Source: Paragyromitra xinjiangensis (Eukaryota; Ascomycota; Pezizomycetes; Pezizales; Discinaceae). From it: a stretch of 64,000 nucleotides of DNA. Positions within the stretch are counted from its first letter, which is position 1; each line of letters begins with the position of its first letter. The notes under the pieces were generated by a model, which saw only the letters and a program-made list of their open reading frames with translations, was not told the origin of the DNA and did not search any database. Positions 32,897 through 45,035 of this stretch are shown piece by piece. The position numbers and the translations under genes were made by a program. The stretch lies in NCBI GenBank assembly GCA_038503065.1, contig JBCAMK010000014.1, forward strand, positions 1,612,001-1,676,000, given 5' to 3'.

Positions 32897-35800
32897 CTAC
32901 TCTGGCCCCGCAATCCTCCTGTCTCGGGGCTTAGGGTACCTCTTGTGGAAATCTGAAAGGGCCTCTTCGGCACTATTCCTAAGATGTTCCCAGGGTTCCC
33001 ATGTGGCCTCTTCCTGATCATAACCCTCCCATAACACGAGATATTCCACTCTCTTCTTTTTGCGGTTCACCCTGGAGTCCGCTATCTCCCTCATCACCCA
33101 GTTCTCTTCCTCATCTACCATCTCCATCTCCGGTGGGGGTTCTCTTCTCAGAGAGTCTGCTGGCGCTCTATAAGGTTCCAAGAGGCTGATGTGGAATACC
33201 GGGTGTATCTTCATACCCGGAGGCAAGACAAGCTCAAAGGCTCGCTTTCCCCACTCGCCTTCTTGACCTTGGGGCCCAAACTTCTTCTGATCCACCTTGT
33301 TCATCGGCCGCTTTGTCTGTACATTGCGCTGATCAAGCATAACCTCATCACCTGGCTTGAGTTCCGGTCCCTTCTGGTGATGCTTATCATACCAGCGGGC
33401 CATCCGGACCCTAGCCTTCCCCAGGTTCTCCTGCATGGCATGCCAAATGGCTTCCCACTGAGATACCTTAACTTGACTCGCCGGGTTATCCCAATCTGCT
33501 CTTGGCTTTGCATTTGGCCAATTGGTCCGAGGTTCAAACCCATAGTTTGCACAAAGGGTGATACCTTGGTGGACTCGGAGATAGCAGAGTTATAGGCATA
33601 CTCGACGAGGGGAGGAGATCTGACCAATCATCCTGTTGGAAGGAACAATAGCTCCGCATATACTGCTCCAGAACCTGGTTAACCCTCTCGGTTTGACCAT
33701 CGGTTTGTGGATGAAATGCGGTAGACAAGTTCAACTTCACATTGAGGAGATCCATCAGTGACTGCCAAAAATGGGAGATGAATTTGCTATCCCTATCCGA
33801 GACTATGTCATCAGGGAGACCATGAAGCTTCCAGATTTCTTTCAGGAAGAGTTTTGCCATGTCCTCAGTCTTATTCTCGCTAGGAAGCGGAATGAAGTGA
33901 GCCATCTTTGAAAACCGGTCAACTATGACCCAGATCTTGGTATTCCCATCGGATTCAGGCAATCCCACTATGAAGTCCATAGAGATTGAGGTCCAGGGTC
34001 GGTAGGGCACCTCCAGAGGTAATAACTCGCTGTACTTCTTGTGGCGGGCGGTTTTGTTCCTCTGGCAGCTATCACAGCTCCGGACATACTCTTCAATGTC
34101 CTTATCCATGTTGGGCCAGTAGAAGTTGGACTTGATTTTCTCAACTGTCTTGAACTGCCCAAAGTGACCGGCCATCTTGCTGTCATGGCACTCGGTGAAG
34201 ATTTCCTGGCGGAGGTCTCTGCCTTCCGGGACATACCATCGGTTCTTATAGAACACTAAACCATCCTTGAGGGACAGTGACGGGTCTAATCCTTCTTTCT
34301 TCTCCTGTAGTGCCTGGCAGATGCCTTGCCACTGGATATCTTGAGCTGCCGCAGCTTCAAGCCTCTGCAAGAATGTAGACTGGAGTTGGTGAACTCTGAT
34401 GGCCGCTAGCCTAGCAGGGTTCAACACCAATTGCCCAGGACGGAAAAACAACTGCGGTTCTACAACTGCAGGTTCACCTCCCTCTCCTAGGCGGTGATCC
34501 CACCGTCTGGATAGGACATCTGGCTTCTCATTTTTGTCACCGGCTCTGTAGACCACCTTAAAGTTATAACCCGCCAGGTCTTCAGACCATCTGGCCTGCC
34601 GGCGGGTTAAGACCTTGGTACTGTTAAAGTACTCTAGATTCTTATGGTCGGTGAACACAGTGACTTCTCCCTCTACTGACTTCAAAAGGTGCTCCCATTC
34701 TCGGAAAGCAGCCACTATGGCGCCCATTTCCTTGTCATGGATGTCATAGTTTATCTCGGCGGGGGAAAACTTCTTGGAGTAGAAGGCCACAGGGTGTAGC
34801 TTCCCATCCTCGCCATACTGAGATAACACTGCACCTTTCGCAAAGTCACTTGCATCAGTTTCTACAACTGTGCGCCTACTGGGGTGAAAATGAACTAGGA
34901 CTGGCTCACTTGTGAACAGCTGCTTGAGTTCCTCGAAAGCTCTGTCACAAGCGGCAGTCCAGAACCACTTCTTGTCTTTCATCAGCAGATCCGTCAAGGG
35001 CTTGCAAACCCGACTGAAACCTGCTATGAATCTCCTGTAGAAGTTGGCGAAGCCTAAGAAGGCCTGCACATCCTTCACAGTTCTAGGTACCGGCCACTCC
35101 CTGACAGCATTGACTTTCTCTTTGGACATAGAGATGCCATGCTCGGAGATGTTGTACCCCAAATATTCCACTTCTTTCAAATGAAAGAAGGACTTGTCAA
35201 TGTGGGCATGGAGGTTGGCTTCTCTCAACCTTCCTAACACCTTCTTGACGAGGAACTGGTGTCCTTCCATGTTCTCGGAGTATATAAGTATATCATCTAA
35301 GTATACTATAACTCCGAGATCTAGGAAGGTCATCTACAACCTCATTGTTCATAGCCTGGAATGAGGAGGGAGCCTTGCACAGCCCAAATGGCATGACATT
35401 GTACTCATACAAGCCATATCTGGTCCGGAAAGCTGTCTTCCACTCGTCCCCTTTGGCGATCCTTAGCAGGTTGAACCCATCCTTCAGGTCTATCTTGGTA
35501 AAGACCCTGGCGGTGGTCAACCTGTCTCTCAGTTCTGACATCAGTGGAAGTGGGTACTTGTCCTTGATTGTGATCTTGTTCAAGCCCCGGTAATCCACAC
35601 AAATGCGGAGGGTACCATTAGGCAGGCACAAACAGGATAGGAGCGGCGGCGGGGAATTGGACCTGGAGATCTTTCCGGAGGGTAGTGCTTTGTTCAGAAA
35701 CTCCCGGAGGGCCTTCAGCTCACTCTCAGAGCATGGATAGAGAGGCCCAAAAGGTGGTTTCGTTAGGGCTGCAATCTGATATGGTGGTCAAATGCACTAT

Positions 35801-36631
35801 CTTTCTGGTAGGCTTTGAGCTCTTCTCATTGCTGAACACATCTGCCCATTCCCGGTACTCCGGCGGTAACCTCAATCCCACATCTCCGCCCTGCTCATCA
35901 TGCCACACTGCTGATCCAATCTGATGTACATTGGCCCTATCTTCGGCCAACATCTCCCAGTCTTCACATACTTCAATCGTGACATCGGCGGGAATGCAAT
36001 GCTTCTTGCAATAGTCACTCCTCCACCTGACGCGGCCAGTATGCCAATCAAAGTCTGGGTTGTGCTTCTGAGCCCATGAGATGGGAAGATATCCCGAGAT
36101 GCCTTCTTCTAAAGGTCCCACCTCCCACCGGATCAACTCCTCATGTTTGCCCATGACCATGTCGAGGGTGGCAGTAAAATACTCGCCAGCTCCCATCATG
36201 AGGTCACCTTGGGCATCAAACATCTGAATAGGAGAATCCCGGCGCTCCACAGGTATCTTCTCCTTCTTCACAAACTCTTCGCTGAGGATAGGCCCGGTGC
36301 ATCCAGTGTCAAACAGGAACCTTCCATGGCACCTGCTGATGTGGTTCCGCACCTTCCAGTTCAACTCAGCCTTCAGGATGGGTCTCTGCCCATGGACGGG
36401 TTCTGGCGGGAGTTCTTCCATTCTTCTCTTCGTTGGTGGGTGGTCTTCATGACTGGGACTTCTCTGGCGCTTTGCCACTGACCTCTCGGGTCTGGTCTTA
36501 CTTATGCCGCCTTGAAATGGAGTGTAGCCTGTAGACATAGTGGTTGAGGTTTTCTTTTTCGATCGCAGGGTATCAATGATCGCTAGCGATGGCCATATCT
36601 GTATCTGGGTATAGCTTGGGAGAACTGGCAT
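32897..36631 (-). pseudogene. Element C pol (protease-RT-RNase H-integrase-chromodomain), frameshifted
   Basis: Order on the minus strand: aspartic protease with F-L-F-D-T-G-C-T-G-P (36631-35726); reverse transcriptase start C-V-D-Y-R-G-L-N-K-I-T-I-K-D (35631-35293); then, in another frame, catalytic Y-L-D-D-I-L-I-Y-S, F-L-G-F-A-N-F-Y-R-R-F, an RNase H domain with V-E-T-D-A-S-D, integrase zinc region and D-F-I-V-G-L ... D-R-D-S-K-F with H-P-Q-T-D-G-Q-T-E (35333-33534); a short piece in a third frame (33627-33301); and the chromodomain V-E-Y-L-V-L-W-E-G-Y ending at 32897. At least three frame changes interrupt what should be one polyprotein. The chromodomain places it among chromoviruses, which in other fungi target modified histones. 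Confidence 0.88.
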
Positions 36632-36727
36632 ATTTGACCAGCAAATTTTGGGATATTATCCCTCCTCAGTACCAGTAGGAGCAATAGGGTCCTGCCCAAC
36701 GAAATATATTTCTAAAGAATGACTAGG

Positions 36728-39296
36728 CTAGATGATTTCAGGTCCACTGTCATCATCTACCGCCGTAAATACACCAGTCTCCTGTTTGAGACTGCCGGAA
36801 CTCTGTCCTGATCTAGATACAGTGGCAACTTTTCCCTTCTTAGATTCCGGAGGATCACTGGCCTCTAGCTCAGTTCCTCTCTTCCTCTTTCTTACTGCCG
36901 CAACTCTAACAGTTACCGGATCAGTAGTCCAACACTTAAACCATGCATGTCCACCCTTTCCGCATTTCAGGCATTTATCTGCCTTCTTTCTATCGGAAAG
37001 GATACCCTCGGGTATTCCTATCAAGGGGTGGTTAGCATGTGGTGTCTTATCAAGGGAGGTTGGACTCTGCCATACCTTTTAGCTCCACAGCTTTATCTTT
37101 CTTCTCCTGTGGTGGGTTACTAACCCGGGAGTGGACTTGTTCTCGGGAGGCGGCGGTACTCTGACCTTTGCCTCTACCTCTGGATCTCTTCTTCTTCTCA
37201 CCTCCTTCTCCTGTTGCCCTGGACTCCGGGGCTCTGACCTTCCTATGTCTTTCCAGGACATGTCCCATGTGGCGGATCATCTGTATCCTCTCATGGAGGG
37301 ACTGAGGTTTGACTGCAACCTTAGCCCAATCCAGAGCCAGCTCAGCGGTGAGGCCTTGGGATATTTTATCATCCACAACCTCGCCAGCATAACCGGTTTT
37401 CCACATGAGTTGGACTATCTGGTCCAGGAAAGCATCAATTCCAGCGGTCTGGGAGAGTTTATCCCACTTAGCTACCGCCTCTTCTCTGGTGATTCTATCA
37501 CCAAAGGATGATCGAAAGGAATTGGAAAAGGTAACCCAATGGTTCCAGTGAGGGTCAAGCTGAACAGGTCGTCCTGCAGCTCTATCGGCAGCACCTTGGT
37601 CTATGAGGTTATGGTAGGCCTCATACCAGTTGACTGCTGCATGTCCTTCGAGAAGGTTACCAGTGTAGCGGATCTTGATTGATTCCTGCTGAAAACTGGA
37701 TGCTTCAATAGTGAAGACATTTTCGCATTGCCGGAGGAATCGGTCCACATCGGTAGCTTCTCCTTTGAACTTGCTGGGTTGAGGTGCCTTGGGTTCTCGT
37801 CCCCTGAGGCTCCCAGTAGAGGTGGGACCGGTGCCACTGCTGAAAACTGTAGCCATCATCTCCAACATCTTCTTCTCTGCTTTCCGCTGCTTCTTGCGGA
37901 AATACTTCTTCCACTCCTTCGGATCCCTCTCTGCCCCTCCTTCACTACTGCTGCTGCTACTACTATCACCGGGGTCTCCTCCTCCTACTCCTATATTTCC
38001 ATCACCTCCTCCTGCTCCTCCTCCCTGGTTCTCGTTTCCCTGCCCTTGTTGTTCACTGGTTTCTCTTCCTGTTCTTCCTCCACTACTTTCTCCTTCTTCC
38101 TTCCTTCCTTCCGAGGGCCTTGGGTATGTTCCTCTTGGTAGCCATGAGCTACCACTATCGAGGGGTGGTGGTGTATAACCACTGCCGCCTACAAGGGACC
38201 AGGGTCCATAAGAAAAGGGACCTCTAGGTGTCTGCGGAGGTATTGGAGTAGAGGATGAGCCTGAGGGCGCAAAACTAACTGCTGGTTTTTGAACTGCGGG
38301 GGGTAACGATGGGGGGTCTGCTTTATTGGTAGGTGTGGTAGGTAGGGTGATTGGGAAGGTATCTGAGAGAAAGACACTACTGGATCTTTCTCTTCCTGCC
38401 GCTGGTTTCGGGGGTGCGGTGATGTGTAGGCGGCCTTCTGTAATGGCCTGCTGTAGTGCTCCGATGTAGTCAGGAATTCCAACTGCTTTGGGGGGGTCTA
38501 TATCCATGGGATCACATCAGCAAAAGGTTTGGATTTCCGCCCAGTGCCATTTTATGTAATCCCCATTCGCCCAGAGGAGATATTAGAAATCCCGATATTG
38601 CATTGGAATCAGCTCATCAAACTGCATATTCCCACGCGGGGCTTGGCAGGATCGGATGAGGTTTAACCTTCAGTCTTACATCCTGAATATTACGATTTTA
38701 AGCCTGAAAACTTGATATTCAGGATGTAAGACCAAAGGTTAAACCTCATCCGATCCTGCCAAGCCCCGCGTGGGAATATGCAGTTTGATGAGCTGATTCC
38801 AATGCAATATCGGGATTTCTAATATCTCCTCTGGGCGAATGGGGATTACATAAAATGGCACGGGGCGGAAATCCAAACCTTTTGCTGATGCAGTTGCGAG
38901 GTCGTCTTTGTCCGTCAGCAACTGTTGTAGATGCTGCTGGAGATTGAGGACCTTCCGGTCCAAATACTCGGCAGCCTCCCGCAACAAGGTATTCTCCACT
39001 TCTTGCCGTTCCTGTAGCATTCTCATGGTCTGTGTGGTATCCCCAACCGATAGGTTGATCTGGGACATGAGATGGTCTTGAAATGCGTCAAAGAAATCGG
39101 CTATGGTGACTTTTGATGTGTCTGTCCATGGGGTGGAGATGCCTGGGATATGTCTTTGGATAGTGGATTTCGGGCGGTGGACTAGTTGGGTCATGTCTGT
39201 CTCTCCTACTGCTAGTTCCTTCTTCTCCCATGTAATCTGAAGGGGAAGCACCGGGGCATTGATTGCCGGGGTTTCGGATCTGCGGGAGGATCTCAT
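36728..39296 (-). pseudogene. Element C gag, split by a foldback element and frameshifted
   Basis: Gag starts at the ATG at 39296 and runs until 38891, where the foldback element is inserted. Deleting 38515-38890 and one CA duplication restores the frame D-L-A-T-D-P-M-D-I-D-P-P, continuing to 37050. The capsid-like gag domain is clear (P-S-K-F-K-G-E-A-T-D-V-D-R-F-L-R-Q and W-V-T-F-S-N-S-F). The CCHC zinc knuckle C-L-K-C-G-K-G-G-H-A-W-F-K-C lies in a shifted frame at 37024-36728, so one further single-base change separates capsid from nucleocapsid. Gag would normally assemble the virus-like particle and bind element RNA. Confidence 0.85.
38515..38890. mobile_element. 376-bp foldback MITE inserted in element C gag
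   Basis: The element is almost entirely one inverted repeat: arms of roughly 175 bp (from CATCAGCAAAAGGTTTGG) face each other around a loop of about 25 bp near 38695, with only a few mismatches (for example CCCAGTGCC versus CCCCGTGCC). CA is duplicated at 38513-38514 and 38891-38892. Removing the element restores the gag frame exactly. It has no coding capacity, so it needs a transposase from elsewhere. Its transcript would fold into a long near-perfect hairpin. Confidence 0.92.
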
Positions 39297-39336
39297 GATG
39301 GGTGATCTCAAGGTGACTGAGTCCTTAAGATTATAC

Positions 39337-40069
39337 TGTAACGGGGGTGGTCCTCTATACAACTGCTAAGGCTAGATAGGAAAACGGCCGTTGCTTATAC
39401 TAAAGTCAGGCTGAGATCTTAAAGTATTTTCGTGCAGTATACTCAATAATCTTAAGGGCGGAACTCCGTAATTCTCGTCACTAGGTCTCTGGTCGAAGAT
39501 GGAGAAGAGCAACTGGTGGCGGGGCTCACCAGTACTTGTAGTACTGCATGCTCGCCGCCTCTACTCAGTTCTACTCAGCTGGGGGATCCGGTTAACCCTG
39601 AATCCTGTCAGTGATCATGGGCGGGTCTCTTCGGAAGTGTTCTCTCACATTCCGCTGGAGTTCTGCACCTCATGTGCAACCGCTCCTCATGCACTGCTCT
39701 ACCAGTCAGGACTCTGTGATCCGCCAGCCTAGTCCTACAGGACTACTTGCATGGCGCTGATCAATCCATAGTTGCGTCAGGTGTCCGCTAGAATAGTTCT
39801 CCCAGTTGCGCCGCCTATCAGCCATAGCTGGTGGGGCATGCACAGGTGGATTAGGAACTCAACCACATCTCTAAGTGTTTGATGTCATCGGTGATCTGCT
39901 ACAGGCCCGTCAGCCTTAGCACCTCCGGATGTTCCTAACCACCAGGTCAGCGGGGTACTGGTGTTCCCTAGCATGTGGTAGCTACTCCACTCATGCTGGT
40001 CCTTGTACCTCTCCGTCTGCCCGGGTCTATTCTACCTTTCGCATGTAACAGCCTTGTGGGTCCGTTACA
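39337..40069 (-). repeat. LTR of element C (5' LTR in its own orientation)
   Basis: Partner of 31991-32723. It abuts the MULE transposase at AATAG (40070-40074) and leads on its other side into the gag region. Confidence 0.93.
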
Positions 40070-41145
40070 AATAGGCAGTGACCCAAAGACTAAGGTCAAT
40101 ACTATTCAAATAGTCGGCAGCTGCTTCATTGGTTTGGCGTAATTCGGTGATTTTTTGACTGAACTCCTCCACAGTTCTCGCGTTTGCAATAGGCCAAAAG
40201 AAAGTCTCCAATGAACGGTTAAACCGTTTACAAAAATTCCCTTTTAAATGAAAACAACAAATCAATCGATCAACATTTTCCCCCAGTATTTCATCTGCAG
40301 CCATTAATCCTTTATCCCGATCACTAATGAGAGTCATTTGAAGAGCTTGAGGAATTGCCTGTTTAAGAAGATTAAGAAACCATGTCCAAGAAGCCTTATT
40401 CTCACTTTCAACTACTGCCCACGCAAGTAGAAGATTGTGGCTGTTGGCATCTACACCAACAGCTAGAAGAAGAGTTTGAACAAAACGTGCTTTTAGAAAA
40501 GTTCCATCCATTGCCATAAATCTCCGCATTTGAACAAAAGAAAGCTGTGACTGTACAGGACAAATAAACACTCTTTGAAACAATGACTCATTTTCGGAAT
40601 TATTGACTGTTTGCAGTTCAGCGTGGAGATAGGGGTTCTTGCTACGTAGGAGTGTAAGGTAAGCAGGTATTTTTTTGAATTGCTCTTCTTGATGTTCTCG
40701 TCGGTCATGTATCATGTAAGCGCGTGTGATTCTGGCTGCTTCACGATTGACTGTAACATTGTAGTGCATTCGGATGCAATCAATAATCTCCCGTACCTCA
40801 GTGTCTCTGGTAACAAAAAGGTGTTTGGGAACAACTCTACGGAGCCAACATTGGGTATTTGACACCTCCCAAATTGTTTGTTCCATTCCAGCGCATGTGT
40901 GTTGATCAAGAACGATCTTGACCTGGATTTCGTTTCGTTTCGTCAAAGATGCGTAAACGCGCCATGGACATCCTTTGTCACGGCATCGGTAGTCAACTCT
41001 TGTTTGGTCCTTTTTTACTATATTGAAGGAAAAATGTGCAAAAATTGACCAATCTTCCACTTTTTCTTTTAGGTGTTCCCAGGAAGTATAATATGTTCCG
41101 GTCTCGACTGGGGTAATGGCATCGGTAACTGACATTTTAAAAGTA

Positions 41146-41390
41146 CATCAGCAAAAACAAACGACATTCCTCTGTGGCCTATTTGACCTCTGTGGCCTAT
41201 TTGGCTCCTATTTGGCCTCTGTGGCCTCTGCAGAGGTCAACATTCCTCTATGGAGGTTTCCGAGGAAATTTCGATATTTTCCTCTGCAGAGGCCACAGAG
41301 GCCACAGAGGTCCAAATAGGAGCCAAATAGGTCACAGAGGTAAGAACATGATCCTAATTTCAAATAGGTCATTTTTTGTTCTTGCTGATG
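41146..41390. mobile_element. 245-bp MITE with CCTCTGTGGCC subterminal repeats
   Basis: Ends are CATCAGCAAAAACAAA and, inverted, TTTGTTCTTGCTGATG. TA is duplicated at 41144-41145 and 41391-41392. Inside are repeated CCTCTGTGGCC words on the left and GGCCACAGAGG on the right, plus two CCTCTGCAGAGG-type palindromes, so the whole unit can fold back. It sits 9 bp upstream of the MULE transposase start codon, probably in its 5' leader. Confidence 0.9.
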
Positions 41391-41446
41391 TAGTAGGTAG
41401 GTAAAAGTACGGGGAATGAGGCAGTGGTATTATCGGGTAGCGAGAT

Positions 41447-42992
41447 TGTCACGGCTCGGGTAGTTTAGTTGGTAAGTTACTTGGTCGTTGACGTCTTGTA
41501 TCCATGGGTCACGTGTTCGGTTCCTGTTGTGGTGGTTTTCGTTTGGGTTCTATGTTGTTCGGTTGTTAGGACTATGCGTCGCAGGCTTAGTGTTGGGATT
41601 TCCTTATTCGGTTATGGGTTCATGTCGGTTGGAAGGTTTCGGTTGCGTTGTGTTTCCTTTTCTGGTAGTGTTTGTTCGGTTGCGAGTCACGTTGGCGAGA
41701 AGGAAGGGTTTAGGGTTGATGGATTCAGGGGGATAAATAGGCGAGCTGTTGGCGAGTGTTGGTGGTTTCTTTCCTTTCTTCTTCATCCTGTATCTTGTTC
41801 AATACACCTCGTATAAACCTTGACCCACGTCCTCCCACGTCCGTAACGATTCCTCGAACTTAGAGTATATTGTGTGACGGATAGTCACCGTGCACTAAGT
41901 ACCTGGTTGAGTTGCGTGATACCTGTGTTTCTGTTATACCTATGGCTATAGGCGTGCAGTGGTCTCCCTGTTACCCTACCTACGTAGGGAGTTACCCTAC
42001 CTTCCATTTGGTCACCTTCCCGTCTTCGTTGGACCCCTCTGTGGCTGCCTGTTGCGATATTGGCCTTCCCAGCCTATTCCCAGGCAGTTACCCTGCCTTC
42101 CCCGGTTACCCGGCCGTTACCCTGCCTTCAGCAGCGAGTAGATCGAGAAGGGGGGACACCCGCAAAATATCCGCGTCCCGGAGACTAAAAGTAACCCTTT
42201 GGTCGTCAACGGCGCCCTTCCCGCGGAACGTGACCCGGAGGGTATGTATGAGAGGTCTTCATAGGGCAACTTGGGGCGCCGAGTCACGTGGGCTATTCGG
42301 ATTAGTCATCAGAGGTCTCCTGCCCGCGCTACGGGGCTCCAAACACCAGCTGTCGCAACAAAACGATATCGTGTAACCACCTACTCGATCGGGCGAACGC
42401 AACCGTCGCAACCGTATCATCGCCACGGCGATCCGAAGATTACTGAACGAGGGGTAAGCGTCAGAAGTTGGAGATATCGGCTTCGCCGATAGGATGTTGG
42501 ATAAATGGATCAGCGAGTTAGTTCAATTTGTAATAGTAGATAGTTTAGTCCGTCGACCCAAGCTACAAAGAACACACAGTAGTAAAGAGGACGGGATATA
42601 AATACTCTTGCATTGGACGTCAATTCTGAGTCGATCATCATCGAGGAAGAACGAGCCTTATCAATATTATTTTGTTACCAACATACTTTGTTCCGTGATA
42701 AATTCTCCATCGTATCGAGTTGTTTAGCATAGCTTCGCGCTTCAACACTCGTGTCCTTCCTATTGAGAAAGTTCTTTCAACGGAACAGCCCCGACCCTTA
42801 TCTCGCTTAAACTATTGTTGCCTTTGTGCGGTTCATAAGAAGTTGTCAGGACGTGCGCTTGGGTATTGTGCTACGGATAGTAGCCGGTCGAGTTACAGAG
42901 TCTAGAGAGCTATCTAAAGCTTCGCTTAGAATTCAGTAGTGGTGCGAAGTACCGGTCTTACAGTTTCCTCGTCTCTGGGCTCGTCCGTAACA
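41447..42992 (+). repeat. 5' LTR of element A, interrupted by a solo LTR
   Basis: Begins TGTCACGGCTCGGG and ends CGTCCGTAACA. Deleting 41932-42962 and one GTTTC leaves exactly 510 bp, matching the 3' LTR length. The two incidental frames repeated in both LTRs (115 and 82 codons) are not genes. Confidence 0.92.
41932..42962. mobile_element. 1031-bp solo LTR inside the 5' LTR of element A
   Basis: Begins TGTTATACC, ends GTCTTACA, and is bordered by GTTTC at 41927-41931 and 42963-42967. TG..CA ends plus a 5-bp duplication identify an LTR-type insertion; with no gag/pol inside, it is most simply a solo LTR left by recombination. It is unrelated to the LTRs of A, B or C. Repeats of GTTACCCTACCTTCC-like words occur near 41970-42130. 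Confidence 0.85.
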
Positions 42993-44635
42993 CTATACAG
43001 GATCTCCTGTATTCATCCAACTCAACGCCATTCGACCAAAACGATACATGAACTGGATAACGATCTGGACATTTATCACCTCTTGCGTAACGTGTCCCAA
43101 GGTTAGGAGCTCAAAACCTAACACCGACAGTATCTCTGAGTGGACACCTGAGTGGTTAGGCTACGAATCTTGGCTACGTGCAGAGTTTCATCTGCAACCA
43201 CCCAAGAATTCTAGAAAGGACACCATGGCCTCATCATCCGGAACCACAGACCAGCCTTCTGTTTTTGAACGAGCCAGCGCATGGATAGCGCTAGACCTCC
43301 CCATGGACGCCGCCGATTCTGCCCAAGTTCAACAAGGACGAGAAATCATCCGTGATCTTGTTCAAGCATGCAATAATTGGCAAACTTGGGCCAACGGGAA
43401 GAATGATGAGGTCAAAGTACTGATAGAGTCAAACGCTGCCCTAAACCAAGAAGTCGAAGACTTCAAAACAAAAGATAAGGGAAAAGGGGTAGAGAAGCTC
43501 ATTATGCCAATTAGCTCGTCATCTGGTTCCACGTCACTCCCTCTCGCACCCACCACTAAGTCTTATCGATCAGAAAAAATCCCTGACCCCCTTGAGTTCA
43601 CTGGCACCCGTTCCCAATTACGTCCCTTCGTCGCTCAACTACGTCTCAAGTTCATCGCCAACGCCGACCGGTTCCCTGATTCCCAATCCCGTCTCGCATT
43701 CACTATTAATAAACTAAAGGGTGATGCTCTCGCCCAAGTTTTGCCCTATATCACTGATGATAAAGTGGATCTTGGGGATTTCGCGGACATTATCAAAATC
43801 CTGGAGGATGCTTTCGGAGACCCGGATAGGATTGCGACAGCCGAAAGAGCGATCCAGAGCTTGTACCAACGAAACAAAGAATTCTCCCTGTACTTCGCCG
43901 AGTTCCAAAGATACATCGCAGACCTAAAATGGGATGACCGTGCTAAGAAAGCCGCATTAACCCGTGGCCTTTCCACTGAACTCCAGGATGCTCTCGTATA
44001 CCTTGACCCAGCCGACCGCTTTTCTGATTACGTTGCCCAATTACAGAAACTGGACAACAGGATCAAAGCTAGAAGATCTGATACCAGCAAGAATTCTTTC
44101 CGTCCTGCCGCCAGTAGCCGACCATCCCAGTCCGTTACCCCAGCCGCTAGGACTGTTCAAACTCCTGCTACCGTCCCGCTTGCTCCCATTGCCCCTGCAC
44201 ACCCCTCGCATGCATCAGCAAAAATAATTAACGCCTCCAGGAGCATGGGCATGTCTCCCAGGGAGGCAATCTCCTCCAGGCGCTCCGTGCGCTCCCAGGG
44301 CGCCTGGAGGCACGAGCGCCCCGACCTGCATCTCCCGGAGGATATGGCTTCTCCCGAGATATGCTCTATCCTCCATGAGCCAAAGGCACGATGCTGAGCC
44401 TCCACCCCACTCCTGGACCTCAACACCACTGCCAGAGACTCCCTGAATCGCAGACTATTGGATCTCGCTTAGGGACTTAGAAGAATTTCTTTCAACTCCC
44501 CGTTGCTGCCCCAACGCCCACCCCTATCCACCCACCCCTTTTAACCCCCTTTGCGACGCCCATACCTCCTCCCCTCCTGCATCTCCAACATAGACGTGTG
44601 CACAGTAGCTAACTCTGAATAGGCCCCTTACCCGC

Positions 44636-45035
44636 TGTGGTGGGGCGCGCGGGAGGTGGAAGGAAGCGATGGATAAGTCACGTGCGCGGTCACGTGTATA
44701 AGGGTTAGGGGTATTGACAGCGGAGGATTTCTATTACTGTTCAACATTTCCTGTCGATTCTATTCCTATTCACTACTCAATTCTTTCCTATCTATCTATC
44801 TACCTACCTATCTATTTTTGTATCGTATTCCTTTGCGGCGGGCTCTTGCCTTGCCTAATTCGTATCGAATATATCCTTCCTATTCGCTCGATTCCACGCC
44901 TAATAATCCGCATATATGTGCCTCGCTATAGGACATCGAAGTCCGCGTCGACGCAGCCTCTTCTTCACAGCGCGAAGGCAGCGAATATCAGATCTCTGCG
45001 TCAAACTGGCAGAGTCTCCTACGCACTCGCCCACA
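44636..45035 (+). repeat. 5' LTR of element B
   Basis: TGTGGTGGGGCGCGCGGGAG ... CTCGCCCACA. Contains CACGTG/GTCACGTG words, a pyrimidine-rich stretch with TCTATCTATCTACC, and one copy of the GTCGAC palindrome motif at 44942-44954. Confidence 0.95.

Larger units (their letters stand above)
31991..40069 (-). mobile_element. Ty3/gypsy chromovirus C, minus orientation, in the MULE transposase
   Basis: Two 733-bp direct repeats (31991-32723 and 39337-40069) begin TGTAACGG and end CCGTTACA, and the 5-bp duplication AATAG flanks the element. Only about three differences separate the LTRs (a small indel pair near GTCAGCGCTTAG and one transition), so insertion is fairly recent. A purine tract (AGGAGAGGGAGGTAC, minus strand) abuts the 3' LTR at 32724. 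No TGG-type primer site is obvious next to the 5' LTR. Gag and pol are present, but gag is split by a foldback element and pol has several frameshifts, so it is not autonomous now. Confidence 0.92.
31366..41135 (-). pseudogene. MULE transposase, split by LTR element C
   Basis: Two open pieces, 41135-40070 and 31990-31366, are separated only by element C. Removing C and one copy of its AATAG duplication gives a single frame of 561 codons with no other break. The N-terminus has a FAR1/WRKY-GCM1-like zinc region (C-R-D-K-G-C-P-W-R ... H-T-C). The centre is the MULE catalytic domain: M-A-M-D-G-T-F near the first acidic residue, then L-I-S-D-R-D-K-G and C-C-F-H. The C-terminal part has a SWIM zinc finger (C-D-C-G-H ... 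C-G-H) and a basic tail. Such transposases cut at the TIRs and bind them through the zinc domains. The gene was evidently intact when C inserted. As it stands it cannot make full-length protein. Confidence 0.88.

Noticed and set aside
37050..37085. Programmed frameshift between capsid and zinc knuckle in element C
   Set aside because: No slippery heptamer at the site, and other frame changes occur in the same element, so decay is simpler.
41469..41816. 115-codon frame repeated at 61106-61453
   Set aside because: It lies wholly within both LTRs of element A, and its duplication follows from the LTRs.
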